64,000 nucleotides of DNA, from the NCBI GenBank assembly GCA_017629515.1, contig JAGBXB010000020.1, positions 21,608 through 85,607 of the forward strand. The letters run 5' to 3'. This document shows, piece after piece, positions 44,211 through 52,710 of the stretch. This DNA comes from Lentisphaeria bacterium (GTDB taxonomy: Bacteria > Verrucomicrobiota > Lentisphaeria > Victivallales > UBA1829). Made by a program: the position numbers and the translations under genes. The notes under the pieces are model-generated. The model was not told the origin of the DNA. It ran no database searches and worked only from the letters and a program-made list of their open reading frames with translations. The first letter of the stretch is position 1, and each line of letters starts with the position of its first letter.

Positions 44211-45613
44211 TGATACAGAGAAAAAGTGAAAAGAAAATGGATATTATGGAAAATAATGGTCAGTTGCAGTTAGAGGAAAATACCGGTACAGAAGAACTGG
44301 AACAGAGTTTGCCCGGATTTGATAAAACACAATACGGGAAAAAAATTCCCGTGGAGATCGGGGAAGATGACCAGGCTGGCGGAGAGGGCGCGAATGAAAC
44401 AGACAATACTCCCGCCTTGAAGATCTTCTGCTACAACTGCAACAGGAAACTGGATGTTTCCAGTTTTCCGGCGTTTTCCGTTGTGGAATGTCCATTCTGC
44501 CAGACATCCCTTATCGTCCCCCGCTGGTTTGACTCCTATCTGCTGGAAGAGATCGTGGGCGAGGGGGGGATGGCTACGGTGTACCGGGCACTGGATCTTG
44601 CTCTTGACCGGGAAGTAGCCATAAAAATCATGGCAGTAAGTGAGGAAACCGATGCCGATTTCCATACGCTTTTTCTGGAAGAAGCCCGTACGGCCGCAAC
44701 CATTAATCATCAGGCGGTGGTGGCTGTTTATACCTGTGCTGTGGCAGAGGGGAAACCCTATATCGTAATGGAATTCATGGGGGGCGGCTCTCTGGAAAAG
44801 ATCCTTGAAGAAAAGAAAGAACCTCTGGATATCCTTCAGGTATGTCAATGGATGCAGGATATTGCCGACGGACTTGACCGGGCGGCAAAATACGGGATAA
44901 TCCATCACGACATCAAGCCTGCCAATATTATGATGAATATGGATGGCCAGGTGAAGATCGGGGATTTCGGGATCGCCCAGAGGCGTGTGGATCAGGCGGG
45001 AACTGCTGCCGGTGCGGAAAATTCCTGGGGCAGTCCTTTCTATGTCAGTCCCGAAAAAGCCAGAGACGGGGTGGAGTCCTTCCCCGGAGATATATACAGT
45101 CTGGGAGCAGCTTTTTACCATCTTCTTACAGGGGAACCGCCGTTTCACGGGTACGGGGATATTGAGGAACTTGTTTATGTGCGTATCGAAAAAGATCCGC
45201 CTCCGCCCTCTTCTCTGCGTAAGGAGATCCCGCCGGAAGTGGATAAGCTTGTTCTGGATATGATGCAGAGAGAGCCGGAAAAACGCCCTTCCTACCCTCA
45301 AATCATTGCTCAATTATCTTCCATTATCAAAAAATACCGTTCCGGAATAAATATGCCGGAAGCAATTCCAGCGGCAAAGGCAATGGCTTTGCCGCCTGTT
45401 GCCAATGAAACCGGATTTTTCCCTGCCATAAAGGACATGCCTGCGGAGGAAGGGGCTGCGAAAATTGCCGGTACTGCAACGGCGGAGGATAAAAAACTCA
45501 AATCGCCGGGGAATACCGCTTTACTTATTGCCGGATGTGTCGCAGGAGCAATGATCGTCTTTATCGTTCTTTTCATTGTGTTCCGGGCGGTATTTTCCTC
45601 CATGAAAGGCTGA
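44210..45613 (+). CDS. Serine/threonine protein kinase with N-terminal zinc ribbon and C-terminal membrane helix
   Basis: A 467-residue eukaryotic-type kinase. A zinc ribbon (C74-x2-C77, C94-x2-C97) precedes the kinase domain (about 110-375). The kinase has a glycine loop GEGGMATVY (117-125), Lys139 (VAIKIM), the catalytic loop HHDIKPAN (232-239; the usual Arg of HRD is His), and DFG (252-254). A helix near 435-460 (LLIAGCVAGAMIVFIVLFIVF) anchors it, with kinase domain inside. The ATG at 44210 overlaps the upstream stop; the ATG at 44237 is also possible. It is coupled to the next gene in the same TGATG way. Confidence 0.88.
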   Translation: MIQRKSEKKMDIMENNGQLQLEENTGTEELEQSLPGFDKTQYGKKIPVEIGEDDQAGGEGANETDNTPALKIFCYNCNRKLDVSSFPAFSVVECPFCQTSLIVPRWFDSYLLEEIVGEGGMATVYRALDLALDREVAIKIMAVSEETDADFHTLFLEEARTAATINHQAVVAVYTCAVAEGKPYIVMEFMGGGSLEKILEEKKEPLDILQVCQWMQDIADGLDRAAKYGIIHHDIKPANIMMNMDGQVKIGDFGIAQRRVDQAGTAAGAENSWGSPFYVSPEKARDGVESFPGDIYSLGAAFYHLLTGEPPFHGYGDIEELVYVRIEKDPPPPSSLRKEIPPEVDKLVLDMMQREPEKRPSYPQIIAQLSSIIKKYRSGINMPEAIPAAKAMALPPVANETGFFPAIKDMPAEEGAAKIAGTATAEDKKLKSPGNTALLIAGCVAGAMIVFIVLFIVFRAVFSSMKG

Positions 45614-47460
45614 TGTTTTTTATGGCGGAAACTTTTTCAAAAATCCATGTGAAAAAAGTATTTTTTCCCCTGTGTCTTGTTTTGTTTCTTGTTGGAGGAG
45701 GATTTTTTCTTTTTTCCAAAAGTTTTTCCCATAAGAGAAATGACCGGGAAAATAAACAGAAAGTTTTGCGTGTTTCCATTGGAAAAAGGATCACTTCCCT
45801 TGATCCGGCTCTGGCAAGCGACAGTTACAGCCAGAAACTTGTTTCTGCCATTTTTGATACCCCTTTGCAATATGTCTATACAAAGAAATTTCCGGTACAA
45901 CTGGAATGTGCCATGCTGGAAAAAATGCCGGAATTTTCTCCTGACGGAAAGAAACTTGTTCTCACTTTGCGTAAAGATCTTTTTTTCCATGAAAAACCAT
46001 GTTTCCCGGATAAAAAATCCCGGAAAGTAACTGCGGCGGATCTGCGATTTTCCATTCTGCGCCTTGCCGATCCCCGCCTGATGTCCGGGGGATATTTTCT
46101 GGTGAGGGGGAAGATCGCGGAACTGGATCGATTCAGAAAAGAAGCACAGAAAAGTCCGGCGGGAGATTTTACCGCCTATAAGAAAAATTATTCCGGTTTG
46201 CAGGTTCTTGATGAATATACTTTGCAGATCACTCTGACAAAATCCGATCCCCGGTTTATTTATGCCCTTGCCATGCCCTTTTTTTCTGTGGTGTCAGTAA
46301 AAAGTGCTGAATATTACAGGGGAAATTTTGCCGACAATCCTGTGGGCAGCGGAGCGTTCAGAATGAAGGAATGGGTGAAAGACCACAGAATGATCCTGGA
46401 AAAATATCCGGATTACCGGAAAGAATATCATTCCGGCAGGGAGAAGGGAAAAAATCTGCCTTATCTGGATAAAGTGGAATGTTATTTTATCCGGCAGGAT
46501 CTTGCCGCCTGGCTGATGTTTTTACAGGGAAAACTGGATTACTGCAACCTTGACGGGGAAAAGTTTGATGCTGTGGCAGATGCTTCCGGTAATCTTATCC
46601 CCGCTTTGCGCAAAAGGGGCATACATCTTTTGTCCGCACCGTTTTTTGAGGTTACTTACATTGGTTTCCACTTTGGCGATCCCCGGTTGGCAAACAATAA
46701 AAAATTGCGGCAGGCTATGACGCTTGCTTTTGATAAAGATTTCCGTAAAGAAAGTTCCAATGGAAGACTTATGAAGATCTATTCCCCCATCCCCTCCGGA
46801 GTTGCCGGGGCATTGGAAAAAGAGAAAGGCTCATTCGGGGAAAAAGATCTCGTTCAAGCAAAAAAACTCCTTGCGGAAGCCGGCTATCCCGGCGGGATCG
46901 ATCCGGCAACAGGGAAAAATCTTGTGTTTACTTTCGATCAGGCAGGCGGTGAAACATTTTTCCGGCAGACCGCGGAAATGCTTGCTTCGGATATGAAAAA
47001 AATCGGCGTAGATATTGTTCCCGTATTCAATAACCGTGCCCGTTTTTTCCAGAGATTGCGTCAGAATCAGGTGCAGTTGTTCCGCCTTTCCTGGGTGGGG
47101 GATTACCCCGATGCGGAAAACTTCTTCCAGCTTTTTTACAGTCCCAATGCCGGAAACTGCAACAGAGCGGCATACAGTAATAAACTTTTTGATGCCATGT
47201 ATGAAGAGATCCTGGAAATGAAAGACTCGCCGGAGAGAACTGCAAAGTATGAGAAAATGACCCGTTTCCTTATGGATGAGTGTCCCTGGATCTTTGAAAG
47301 CCGCCCCACTTCTTTTATATTGGTGCATCCCTGGGTGGAAAATCTTTTCCACCATGATTTCATCTTTTCCAACTGGAAATATCTGGATATGGATCCGGAG
47401 AAACGGGAGGAAGGAAGAAAAAATTATAAACCCATCCCCATGGGCGAATTACGGAAGTAA
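45613..47460 (+). CDS. ABC-transporter peptide-binding protein (SBP family 5)
   Basis: A 615-residue extracytoplasmic solute-binding protein. A signal peptide or anchor lies at about 14-34 (VFFPLCLVLFLVGGGFFLF). The family 5 pattern is clear: SLDPALASDSYSQKLV, an RKVTAADLRFSILRL-type segment, DNPVGSGAFRMKEW, and DYPDAENFFQLFYSPN. Such proteins bind oligopeptides or nickel for Opp/Dpp importers. No permease or ATPase is encoded beside it. The ATG at 45613 overlaps the kinase stop (TGATG); an ATG three codons later is possible. The gene ends just before the decamer repeats. Confidence 0.85.
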   Translation: MFFMAETFSKIHVKKVFFPLCLVLFLVGGGFFLFSKSFSHKRNDRENKQKVLRVSIGKRITSLDPALASDSYSQKLVSAIFDTPLQYVYTKKFPVQLECAMLEKMPEFSPDGKKLVLTLRKDLFFHEKPCFPDKKSRKVTAADLRFSILRLADPRLMSGGYFLVRGKIAELDRFRKEAQKSPAGDFTAYKKNYSGLQVLDEYTLQITLTKSDPRFIYALAMPFFSVVSVKSAEYYRGNFADNPVGSGAFRMKEWVKDHRMILEKYPDYRKEYHSGREKGKNLPYLDKVECYFIRQDLAAWLMFLQGKLDYCNLDGEKFDAVADASGNLIPALRKRGIHLLSAPFFEVTYIGFHFGDPRLANNKKLRQAMTLAFDKDFRKESSNGRLMKIYSPIPSGVAGALEKEKGSFGEKDLVQAKKLLAEAGYPGGIDPATGKNLVFTFDQAGGETFFRQTAEMLASDMKKIGVDIVPVFNNRARFFQRLRQNQVQLFRLSWVGDYPDAENFFQLFYSPNAGNCNRAAYSNKLFDAMYEEILEMKDSPERTAKYEKMTRFLMDECPWIFESRPTSFILVHPWVENLFHHDFIFSNWKYLDMDPEKREEGRKNYKPIPMGELRK

Positions 47461-47463
47461 AAA

Positions 47464-47596
47464 GTACGGATGTGTACGGATGTGTACGGATGTGTACGGA
47501 GGCGGGGACAATTTAAAATAACAAACCGGCAGAAATGATTTTCTGCCGGTTTATCCGTACCTATCCGTACTTATCCGTACTTATCCGTACTTATCC
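47464..47596. repeat. Inverted arrays of a 10-bp direct repeat flanking a terminator
   Basis: Left array: GTACGGATGT at 47464, 47474 and 47484, then GTACGGA at 47494-47500. Right array: the reverse complement unit TTATCCGTAC at 47551, (C)TATCCGTAC at 47561, then 47571 and 47581, with a half unit TTATCC at 47591. The shared core is GTACGGAT and its complement. The arrays can pair with each other in several registers around the terminator hairpin. They lie between convergent genes. Confidence 0.9.
47523..47552. terminator. Bidirectional terminator inside the decamer arrays
   Basis: AAACCGGCAGAAA (47523-47535) pairs perfectly with TTTCTGCCGGTTT (47540-47552) around a TGAT loop. It lies between the convergent binding-protein and GH109-like genes. 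Confidence 0.85.
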
Positions 47597-47601
47597 AGCC
47601 T

Positions 47602-48837
47602 TTAATACACTTCGTTCAAAGACCATTTGGAGGGCTGTTCCGCTTCTCTGCAAACCCATTTGCCGTTGGTGAAGTCGGGAATGGGAACAGGAAGTCCGCC
47701 CATGGCAATAGACTGTTCGGAAAGACAGGTGATACACATCCATGCCGCTACATCATATACATCGATGGGGGGAGTGGTGCGTTTCTGAACAGCATCGAAG
47801 AACGCACGCAATGCAAGGGAATCCATACCGCCGTGACCGCCTACTTCATGGTTTCTGTATGCCTGCCAGATGGGGTGGTCGAATCTTTCATAAAGATCCC
47901 CGATGGGAGTCCATTCGTGGGTGGTATAGGGGTTGCCGGCAACGTCCAGTTTGTCATAACGGGGGCTGATGCCTTCAATATAGATGCCTTTACTGTTTTC
48001 CAGCCAGATCCCCTGTGTCCCCTGAACACGGCAGTCACGGGAGTAGGGACGGGGGAGGGAGACACCGTGAGTCATGGTGATGACTTCCCCGTTGGCACAT
48101 TTGATGTTGGTTACTACGATATCCGCTTCATTGAAGTGGACATTATTGATGCCCTTTTTGCGGGCGGCAAGGTCAAAACCGCAACTCTTTGTTGCTGTGG
48201 AGGTAAGAGTGAGGAAACGGTTGCCGCGGTTGATCTTCAGGATCTTGGCGATGGGCCCCAGACCGTGGGTGGGGTAAAGTTCTCCGTTACGGTGCATATT
48301 GTGCAGAGCCCGTTCCTGACGGCTGTCAGTACGGTAGCCCATTTCGCTCAAATCATGTTCGTAACCGCATTCGCAGTAGATGAGTTCCCCGAAAAGACCT
48401 TTGCGTACCATGTTCATAACCATGAGTTCATTTCTGCCGTAACAGCAGTTTTCCAGCATCATGCAGGAAACCCCGGTGGATTCGGCGGCATGGACAAGCT
48501 GCCACAATTCATCGCAGGAGGCTGCCCCCCCTACTTCAATGGCGGCATATTTGCCTTTTTTCATGGCGTCGCAGGCAATCTGGATATGGGAGTTCCAGGA
48601 GGTGGGGACGATGACCGCATCCACATTTTTATCATCCAGAAGATCCAGATGACGCAGATAGGCTTTGGGTCTTTTGATTTTGTATTTATCAAAAAGTCCT
48701 AAAAAGTGGTCGATCTTCTGCTGGGAAAAGTCACAGGCAGCCGTGACTACAACTTCCCCGGAAAGAGCAACAATGGATGCCAAAAGGGTTTCCGCCCGTC
48801 CGCCGAGCCCGATGATACCGATCTTTACTTGTTTCAT
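47602..48837 (-). CDS. Gfo/Idh/MocA-family protein, GH109-like (NAD-dependent alpha-N-acetylgalactosaminidase type)
   Basis: A 411-residue protein with an N-terminal Rossmann domain (IGIIGLGGRAETLLA, residue 6 on). The central segment LENCCYGRNELMVMNMVRKG, then GELIYCECGYEHDL and NGELYPTHGLGPIAK, matches the GH109 subgroup, whose members use bound NAD to oxidise, eliminate and re-add at the sugar. It has no signal peptide, so it would act in the cytoplasm, unlike many exported GH109 enzymes. Substrate is likely an alpha-GalNAc or related glycoside. The ATG at 48837 follows AAGGA. It lies 31 bases after tsaD. Confidence 0.75.
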   Translation of the reverse strand: MKQVKIGIIGLGGRAETLLASIVALSGEVVVTAACDFSQQKIDHFLGLFDKYKIKRPKAYLRHLDLLDDKNVDAVIVPTSWNSHIQIACDAMKKGKYAAIEVGGAASCDELWQLVHAAESTGVSCMMLENCCYGRNELMVMNMVRKGLFGELIYCECGYEHDLSEMGYRTDSRQERALHNMHRNGELYPTHGLGPIAKILKINRGNRFLTLTSTATKSCGFDLAARKKGINNVHFNEADIVVTNIKCANGEVITMTHGVSLPRPYSRDCRVQGTQGIWLENSKGIYIEGISPRYDKLDVAGNPYTTHEWTPIGDLYERFDHPIWQAYRNHEVGGHGGMDSLALRAFFDAVQKRTTPPIDVYDVAAWMCITCLSEQSIAMGGLPVPIPDFTNGKWVCREAEQPSKWSLNEVY

Positions 48838-48868
48838 TTTATTTCCTTATGGTTAAAAATTGTTTATA

Positions 48869-49957
48869 TTATTTTTTTTCTGCAAAAGGGACAAAAGTGA
48901 GTTTGGGAAGTCTTGCCAGGGCATCCAGCGTGAGGGGACTGTATTGCCCTGCTTTGTAATAGTGATATGCCAGAGCCGCCACCATTGCCGCATTGTCTGT
49001 GCAGAATTTTTTGGGAGCAATGATACAGCGGACATTTTCCGGACATTTCTTTTCAAATTTTTCCCGTAAGACACTGTTGCAGGCAACCCCGCCGCAAAGA
49101 ACAGCGGAACCTGCCCGGTAGAGTTTTACCGCATCAAAAAGTTTGGAGCAGAGAACATCGGTAAGAGCCTCCTGATAAGAGGCGAGAGTATCGGTAAGAA
49201 GTTCCCCTTCGATTTTTTCCGTATTTCCGTCGGGTGCATATTTTTTTGCATGATAAAGCAGAGCGGTTTTCAGACCGCTGAAACTGAAATTGAAACGGTT
49301 TGCCGGATCAAGACCTTTGCCGGATGTTCCGGTGAGGGAACGGGGGAAGTGGAATCTTTTTCCGTCGCCGCCTTTGGCAAGTCTTTCAATGACAGGCCCG
49401 CCGGGATAACCCAGATTCAGGAGTTTTGCGCCTTTATCCAATGCTTCACCTGCGGCATCGTCAATGGTAGTTCCGATAACTTCCGCATTGCCGTCGGAAT
49501 GGATGATGACTATGGAAGTATGACCTCCGGAAACCACCAGAGCCGCCATGGGATAGAGGGCGGGATCGGAGAAATCCAGATCCTCCGCTTCGATGAATGC
49601 TCCATAAATATGGGCAAGAAAATGATTGATGCCGATAAGGGGTTTATTGTAGGCGGAAGCAAGGCCTTTGGCAAAGTTCAAGCCTACAAGAAGAGCCGGA
49701 ACAAGTCCGGGTGCATGGGTCACGGCAACTGCATCCACTTCCTCTACAGTCATTCCTGCCGTTTTCAATGCTTCATTACACACTTTTTCAACAGCGGTAA
49801 GGTGTTCCCTTGCCGCAAGTTCCGGGACAACTCCCCCGTAAAGAGCATGTTTCGCCATCTGGGAGGAAACAATATTGGATATTACTTTTCTCCCGTCTTC
49901 AATAATTGCCACGGCAGTTTCGTCGCAGCTGCTTTCAATTCCCAGTATCCGAGCCAT
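48869..49957 (-). CDS. tsaD: tRNA threonylcarbamoyladenosine biosynthesis protein TsaD
   Basis: A 362-residue TsaD (Kae1/YgjD), which transfers threonylcarbamoyl to A37 of ANN-decoding tRNAs with TsaB and TsaE. It opens MARILGIESSCDETA; the metal ligands are in NHFLAHIYG, and VSGGHTSIV, GEALDKGAKLL and LCGGVACNSVLR follow. The length suits the family (about 340). The ATG at 49957 follows AGGA by nine bases; the longer frame to 50182 runs into the divergent gene's promoter. The GH109-like gene follows on the same strand. Confidence 0.95.
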   Translation of the reverse strand: MARILGIESSCDETAVAIIEDGRKVISNIVSSQMAKHALYGGVVPELAAREHLTAVEKVCNEALKTAGMTVEEVDAVAVTHAPGLVPALLVGLNFAKGLASAYNKPLIGINHFLAHIYGAFIEAEDLDFSDPALYPMAALVVSGGHTSIVIIHSDGNAEVIGTTIDDAAGEALDKGAKLLNLGYPGGPVIERLAKGGDGKRFHFPRSLTGTSGKGLDPANRFNFSFSGLKTALLYHAKKYAPDGNTEKIEGELLTDTLASYQEALTDVLCSKLFDAVKLYRAGSAVLCGGVACNSVLREKFEKKCPENVRCIIAPKKFCTDNAAMVAALAYHYYKAGQYSPLTLDALARLPKLTFVPFAEKK

Positions 49958-50044
49958 ATTTCCGTTTCCTGAAAGTTTTGTTTCGTCGTTCAATGCAGAG
50001 AGTTTTTTACTTTTGCACATTTTTTCCGTAAAAAAAGCAACTCT

Positions 50045-50068
50045 CCTTTTAAAATTCACTTTAAAAGG
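50045..50068. promoter_or_regulatory. Inverted repeat in the tsaD / citrate-synthase divergent region
   Basis: CCTTTTAAA (50045-50053) and TTTAAAAGG (50060-50068) form a perfect 9-bp dyad with a 6-base centre, 20 bases upstream of a -35 box. This suggests a regulator-binding site. Confidence 0.45.
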
Positions 50069-50088
50069 GAAAAAAGCAAGCCTGAATG

Positions 50089-50117
50089 TTGAAAAATATG
50101 AAAAAAAGATGTATATT
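50089..50117 (+). promoter_or_regulatory. Promoter of the Re-citrate-synthase-like gene
   Basis: TTGAAA (50089-50094), 17 bases, TATATT (50112-50117). The leader of about 70 bases has a hairpin GGCTTC-TCCG-GAAGCC (50162-50177). Confidence 0.65.
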
Positions 50118-50196
50118 ATTCTTTCAGGCAGATTTTGTTCGTGTATGCCAACATTCAAGACGGCTTCTCCGGAAGCCATCACAAGGGAGAAAAAAT

Positions 50197-51516
50197 ATGA
50201 AAATCAAATTGCAGAACGTATCGGAACCTAATTTGTTCCGTGATGTCTTTTCCTATGACCGTATTCCAGCGGTCAGATTCGGGTCTGAAGCCATTCCGAT
50301 GCGCCGCCCGGAAAATATCTGGATAACTGATACCACATTCCGTGACGGACAGCAATCCCGTCCTCCCTATACAGTGGAACAGATCAAAACACTTTTTACT
50401 TTCATGCACCGGATCAACGGCAAACATCCCATCATCCGGCAGAGTGAGTTTTTCCTTTACAGCAAAACCGACCGGGATGCTGTGGAAGCATGTCTTGCTC
50501 TGGGGTATGAGTTCCCCCAGGTCACAAGCTGGATCAGAGCGAACAAGGCAGACTTTGAACTTGTGAAAAGTTTCCAGTTGAAAGAAACCGGTATCCTCAC
50601 CTCCTGTTCCGACTATCATATTTTCCTGAAATTGAGAAAAAACCGCCGGCAGACTCTGGACGGATATAAAGAGATCGTTGCCGCAGCACTGGAAAACGGG
50701 ATCGCCCCCCGCTGCCATCTGGAAGATATCACAAGAGCCGACCTTTTCGGCTTCGTGATCCCCATGATCAATGAGTTGAATGAACTTACTGCAGGAACGG
50801 ATAAGAAGATCAAGTTCCGTTTGTGCGATACCATGGGATATGCTGTGCCGTTCCCCAATGCGGAACTGCCCAGAGGGGTCCCTGCTCTTATCAATGCCAT
50901 CCTGGAAAATACCGATACCACAAGCGAATATCTGGAATGGCACGGTCACAATGACTTCCATAAGGTGGAGGTCAATGGTGTTGCCGCATGGCTGTACGGG
51001 TGTTCCGGTGTGAACGGTACTTTCCTCGGATTCGGTGAAAGAACCGGAAACAGTCCCATTGAAGGACTGGTCTTTGACTGGATGAGTCTGAATAATGTAA
51101 GCGAGGGCGTCGATACCACGGCAATAACAGATATGGCAGAATATTACCGGAAAGAACTTTCTGTGGAGATCCCCGGAAATTATCCTTTTGTGGGAGATGA
51201 CTTCAATACTACCAGAGCCGGGATCCACGCAGACGGACTTACCAAAAATGAAGAGATCTACAATATCTTCGATACGGAAAAATTCCTGCGCCGTCCCTGC
51301 AAGGTGGCAGTATCCAATACTTCCGGACTTGCCGGGATCGCCTACTGGATCCATTCCCATATCCCCAATGGCGGACATCTGCGTAAAGACAATCCCGGTA
51401 TCATCGCTATAAAGAACTGGATCGATGAGGAGTATAAAAAGGGCAGAACGACCACAATAAGTGATGAAGAACTTATGGATCTTGTCCGGCAGAACATCCC
51501 TGAACTTATCCGGTAA
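50197..51516 (+). CDS. HMGL-family enzyme, probable (Re)-citrate synthase or homocitrate/isopropylmalate synthase homologue
   Basis: A 439-residue DRE-TIM metallolyase. The metal and catalytic motif is TDTTFRDGQQSRPPY, and GHNDF supplies metal-binding His residues (EWHGHNDFHK). The segments IIRQSEFFLYSKTDRDA, FPQVTSWIRA and ETGILTSCSDYHIFLKL match, from memory, the subgroup that includes the Re-citrate synthase of Clostridium kluyveri rather than LeuA. There is no C-terminal LeuA regulatory domain. It would make citrate from acetyl-CoA and oxaloacetate for glutamate synthesis in an anaerobe. The ATG at 50197 follows AAGGGAG. dgt follows after 13 bases. Confidence 0.75.
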   Translation: MKIKLQNVSEPNLFRDVFSYDRIPAVRFGSEAIPMRRPENIWITDTTFRDGQQSRPPYTVEQIKTLFTFMHRINGKHPIIRQSEFFLYSKTDRDAVEACLALGYEFPQVTSWIRANKADFELVKSFQLKETGILTSCSDYHIFLKLRKNRRQTLDGYKEIVAAALENGIAPRCHLEDITRADLFGFVIPMINELNELTAGTDKKIKFRLCDTMGYAVPFPNAELPRGVPALINAILENTDTTSEYLEWHGHNDFHKVEVNGVAAWLYGCSGVNGTFLGFGERTGNSPIEGLVFDWMSLNNVSEGVDTTAITDMAEYYRKELSVEIPGNYPFVGDDFNTTRAGIHADGLTKNEEIYNIFDTEKFLRRPCKVAVSNTSGLAGIAYWIHSHIPNGGHLRKDNPGIIAIKNWIDEEYKKGRTTTISDEELMDLVRQNIPELIR

Positions 51517-51529
51517 AAGCAGGTGAAAA

Positions 51530-52708
51530 ATGATCGCCCATCTTGATGAACTCTACAACAGGGAAGAAAATATCCTTGCTCCCTTTGCGGTCCATAACCA
51601 GGATTCGGGAGGACGGCGTTTTGAAGAGAAAAATCATCCTTTCCGGACAGATTTCCAGAGGGACAGGGACAGAATTTTGCATTGCAGGGCTTTCCGCCGT
51701 CTGGAATACAAGACCCAGGTGTTTCTCAATGGGGCGGGAGATCATTACCGTACAAGGCTCACCCATACCATTGAAGTTGCCGCTGTGGCAAGAACGATCG
51801 CCAGAAGTCTCTGTCTCAATGAGGATCTTACGGAAACCATTGCTTTGGCCCATGACCTGGGGCATACTCCTTTCGGACATGCAGGGGAACGCGCTTTGCA
51901 GAAACTTATGGAAAATGAGGGCGGGTTCGATCACAATGAACAGGCGTTGCGCATTGTGGATCTTCTGGAAATCAAGTATCCCGCCTATGATGGATTGAAC
52001 CTTACATGGGCGGTGAGAGCCGGTTTGATGAAACACCGTACACATGAGGATGGAAGCCGGACTTTCCTTGATGGAAAAATGCTCCCTCTTTATCCCTGTG
52101 CTGAATCCCAGGTGGCGGATGTGGCGGACGACCTTACGTACTACGGACATGATGTGGATGACGGATTGGATTCCGGACTTATCACATTGGAGATGCTGCA
52201 GGAGATCAAGTTGTGGAGAATGTGTGAAGAAAAGACATTTGCCATGGGCCTTACGGAAAAAAATGAGCGTTTTGCCGCCTGTACCGTAAGAAATCTCATT
52301 GATACCATGGTGGGGGATCTGATCCGCAATTCTGCGGCAACGCTGGAAAAATATCAGCCGCAAAGTGCTGCCGAAGTGGAAAATTCTTCTGTAAGGATGA
52401 TCTCTTTCAGTCCGGAATTTCAACGTTTGACCGATGAACTGCGTACATTCCTTTACCATAATCTTTATTTTCATCCTGTCCTTGCGGAACTCAATGATCT
52501 TTCCTATAAGCAGATGGGAACCTGCTTCCGGGCATTTCTCCAACACCCGGAACTTATGGGGGAGGGGGCGCAATCCCGGATAGCCAAAGATGGTTTGAAG
52601 AGAGCGGCTGCCGACTTTATTGCCGGTATGACAGATAATTTTGCAACAAAAGAATATAACTGCGTCTCCTTCCTGTATCCGGAATACGGAAAAGAAAGCA
52701 AGGTGTGA
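51530..52708 (+). CDS. dgt: Deoxyguanosinetriphosphate triphosphohydrolase-like protein
   Basis: A 392-residue HD-domain dNTPase, which splits dGTP or other dNTPs to nucleoside and tripolyphosphate. The metal motif is HTIEVAAVART, then ALAHDLGHTPFGHAGE, with a further metal-binding Asp in VADVADDLTYYGHD. RTDFQRDRDRILHCRAFRRLEYKTQV is the conserved N-terminal block (split here). It starts after CAGGTG, with ATG eight bases on. It lies in a chain of plus-strand genes from 50197 to 59195 with very short gaps. Confidence 0.93.
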   Translation: MIAHLDELYNREENILAPFAVHNQDSGGRRFEEKNHPFRTDFQRDRDRILHCRAFRRLEYKTQVFLNGAGDHYRTRLTHTIEVAAVARTIARSLCLNEDLTETIALAHDLGHTPFGHAGERALQKLMENEGGFDHNEQALRIVDLLEIKYPAYDGLNLTWAVRAGLMKHRTHEDGSRTFLDGKMLPLYPCAESQVADVADDLTYYGHDVDDGLDSGLITLEMLQEIKLWRMCEEKTFAMGLTEKNERFAACTVRNLIDTMVGDLIRNSAATLEKYQPQSAAEVENSSVRMISFSPEFQRLTDELRTFLYHNLYFHPVLAELNDLSYKQMGTCFRAFLQHPELMGEGAQSRIAKDGLKRAAADFIAGMTDNFATKEYNCVSFLYPEYGKESKV

Positions 52709-52710
52709 CA

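Noticed and set aside
44210..47460. A complete Opp/Dpp importer locus
   Set aside because: Only the binding protein is present; no permease or ATPase genes lie nearby.
47464..47596. A CRISPR array
   Set aside because: The repeat unit is only 10 bp with no spacers, and the second half is inverted.
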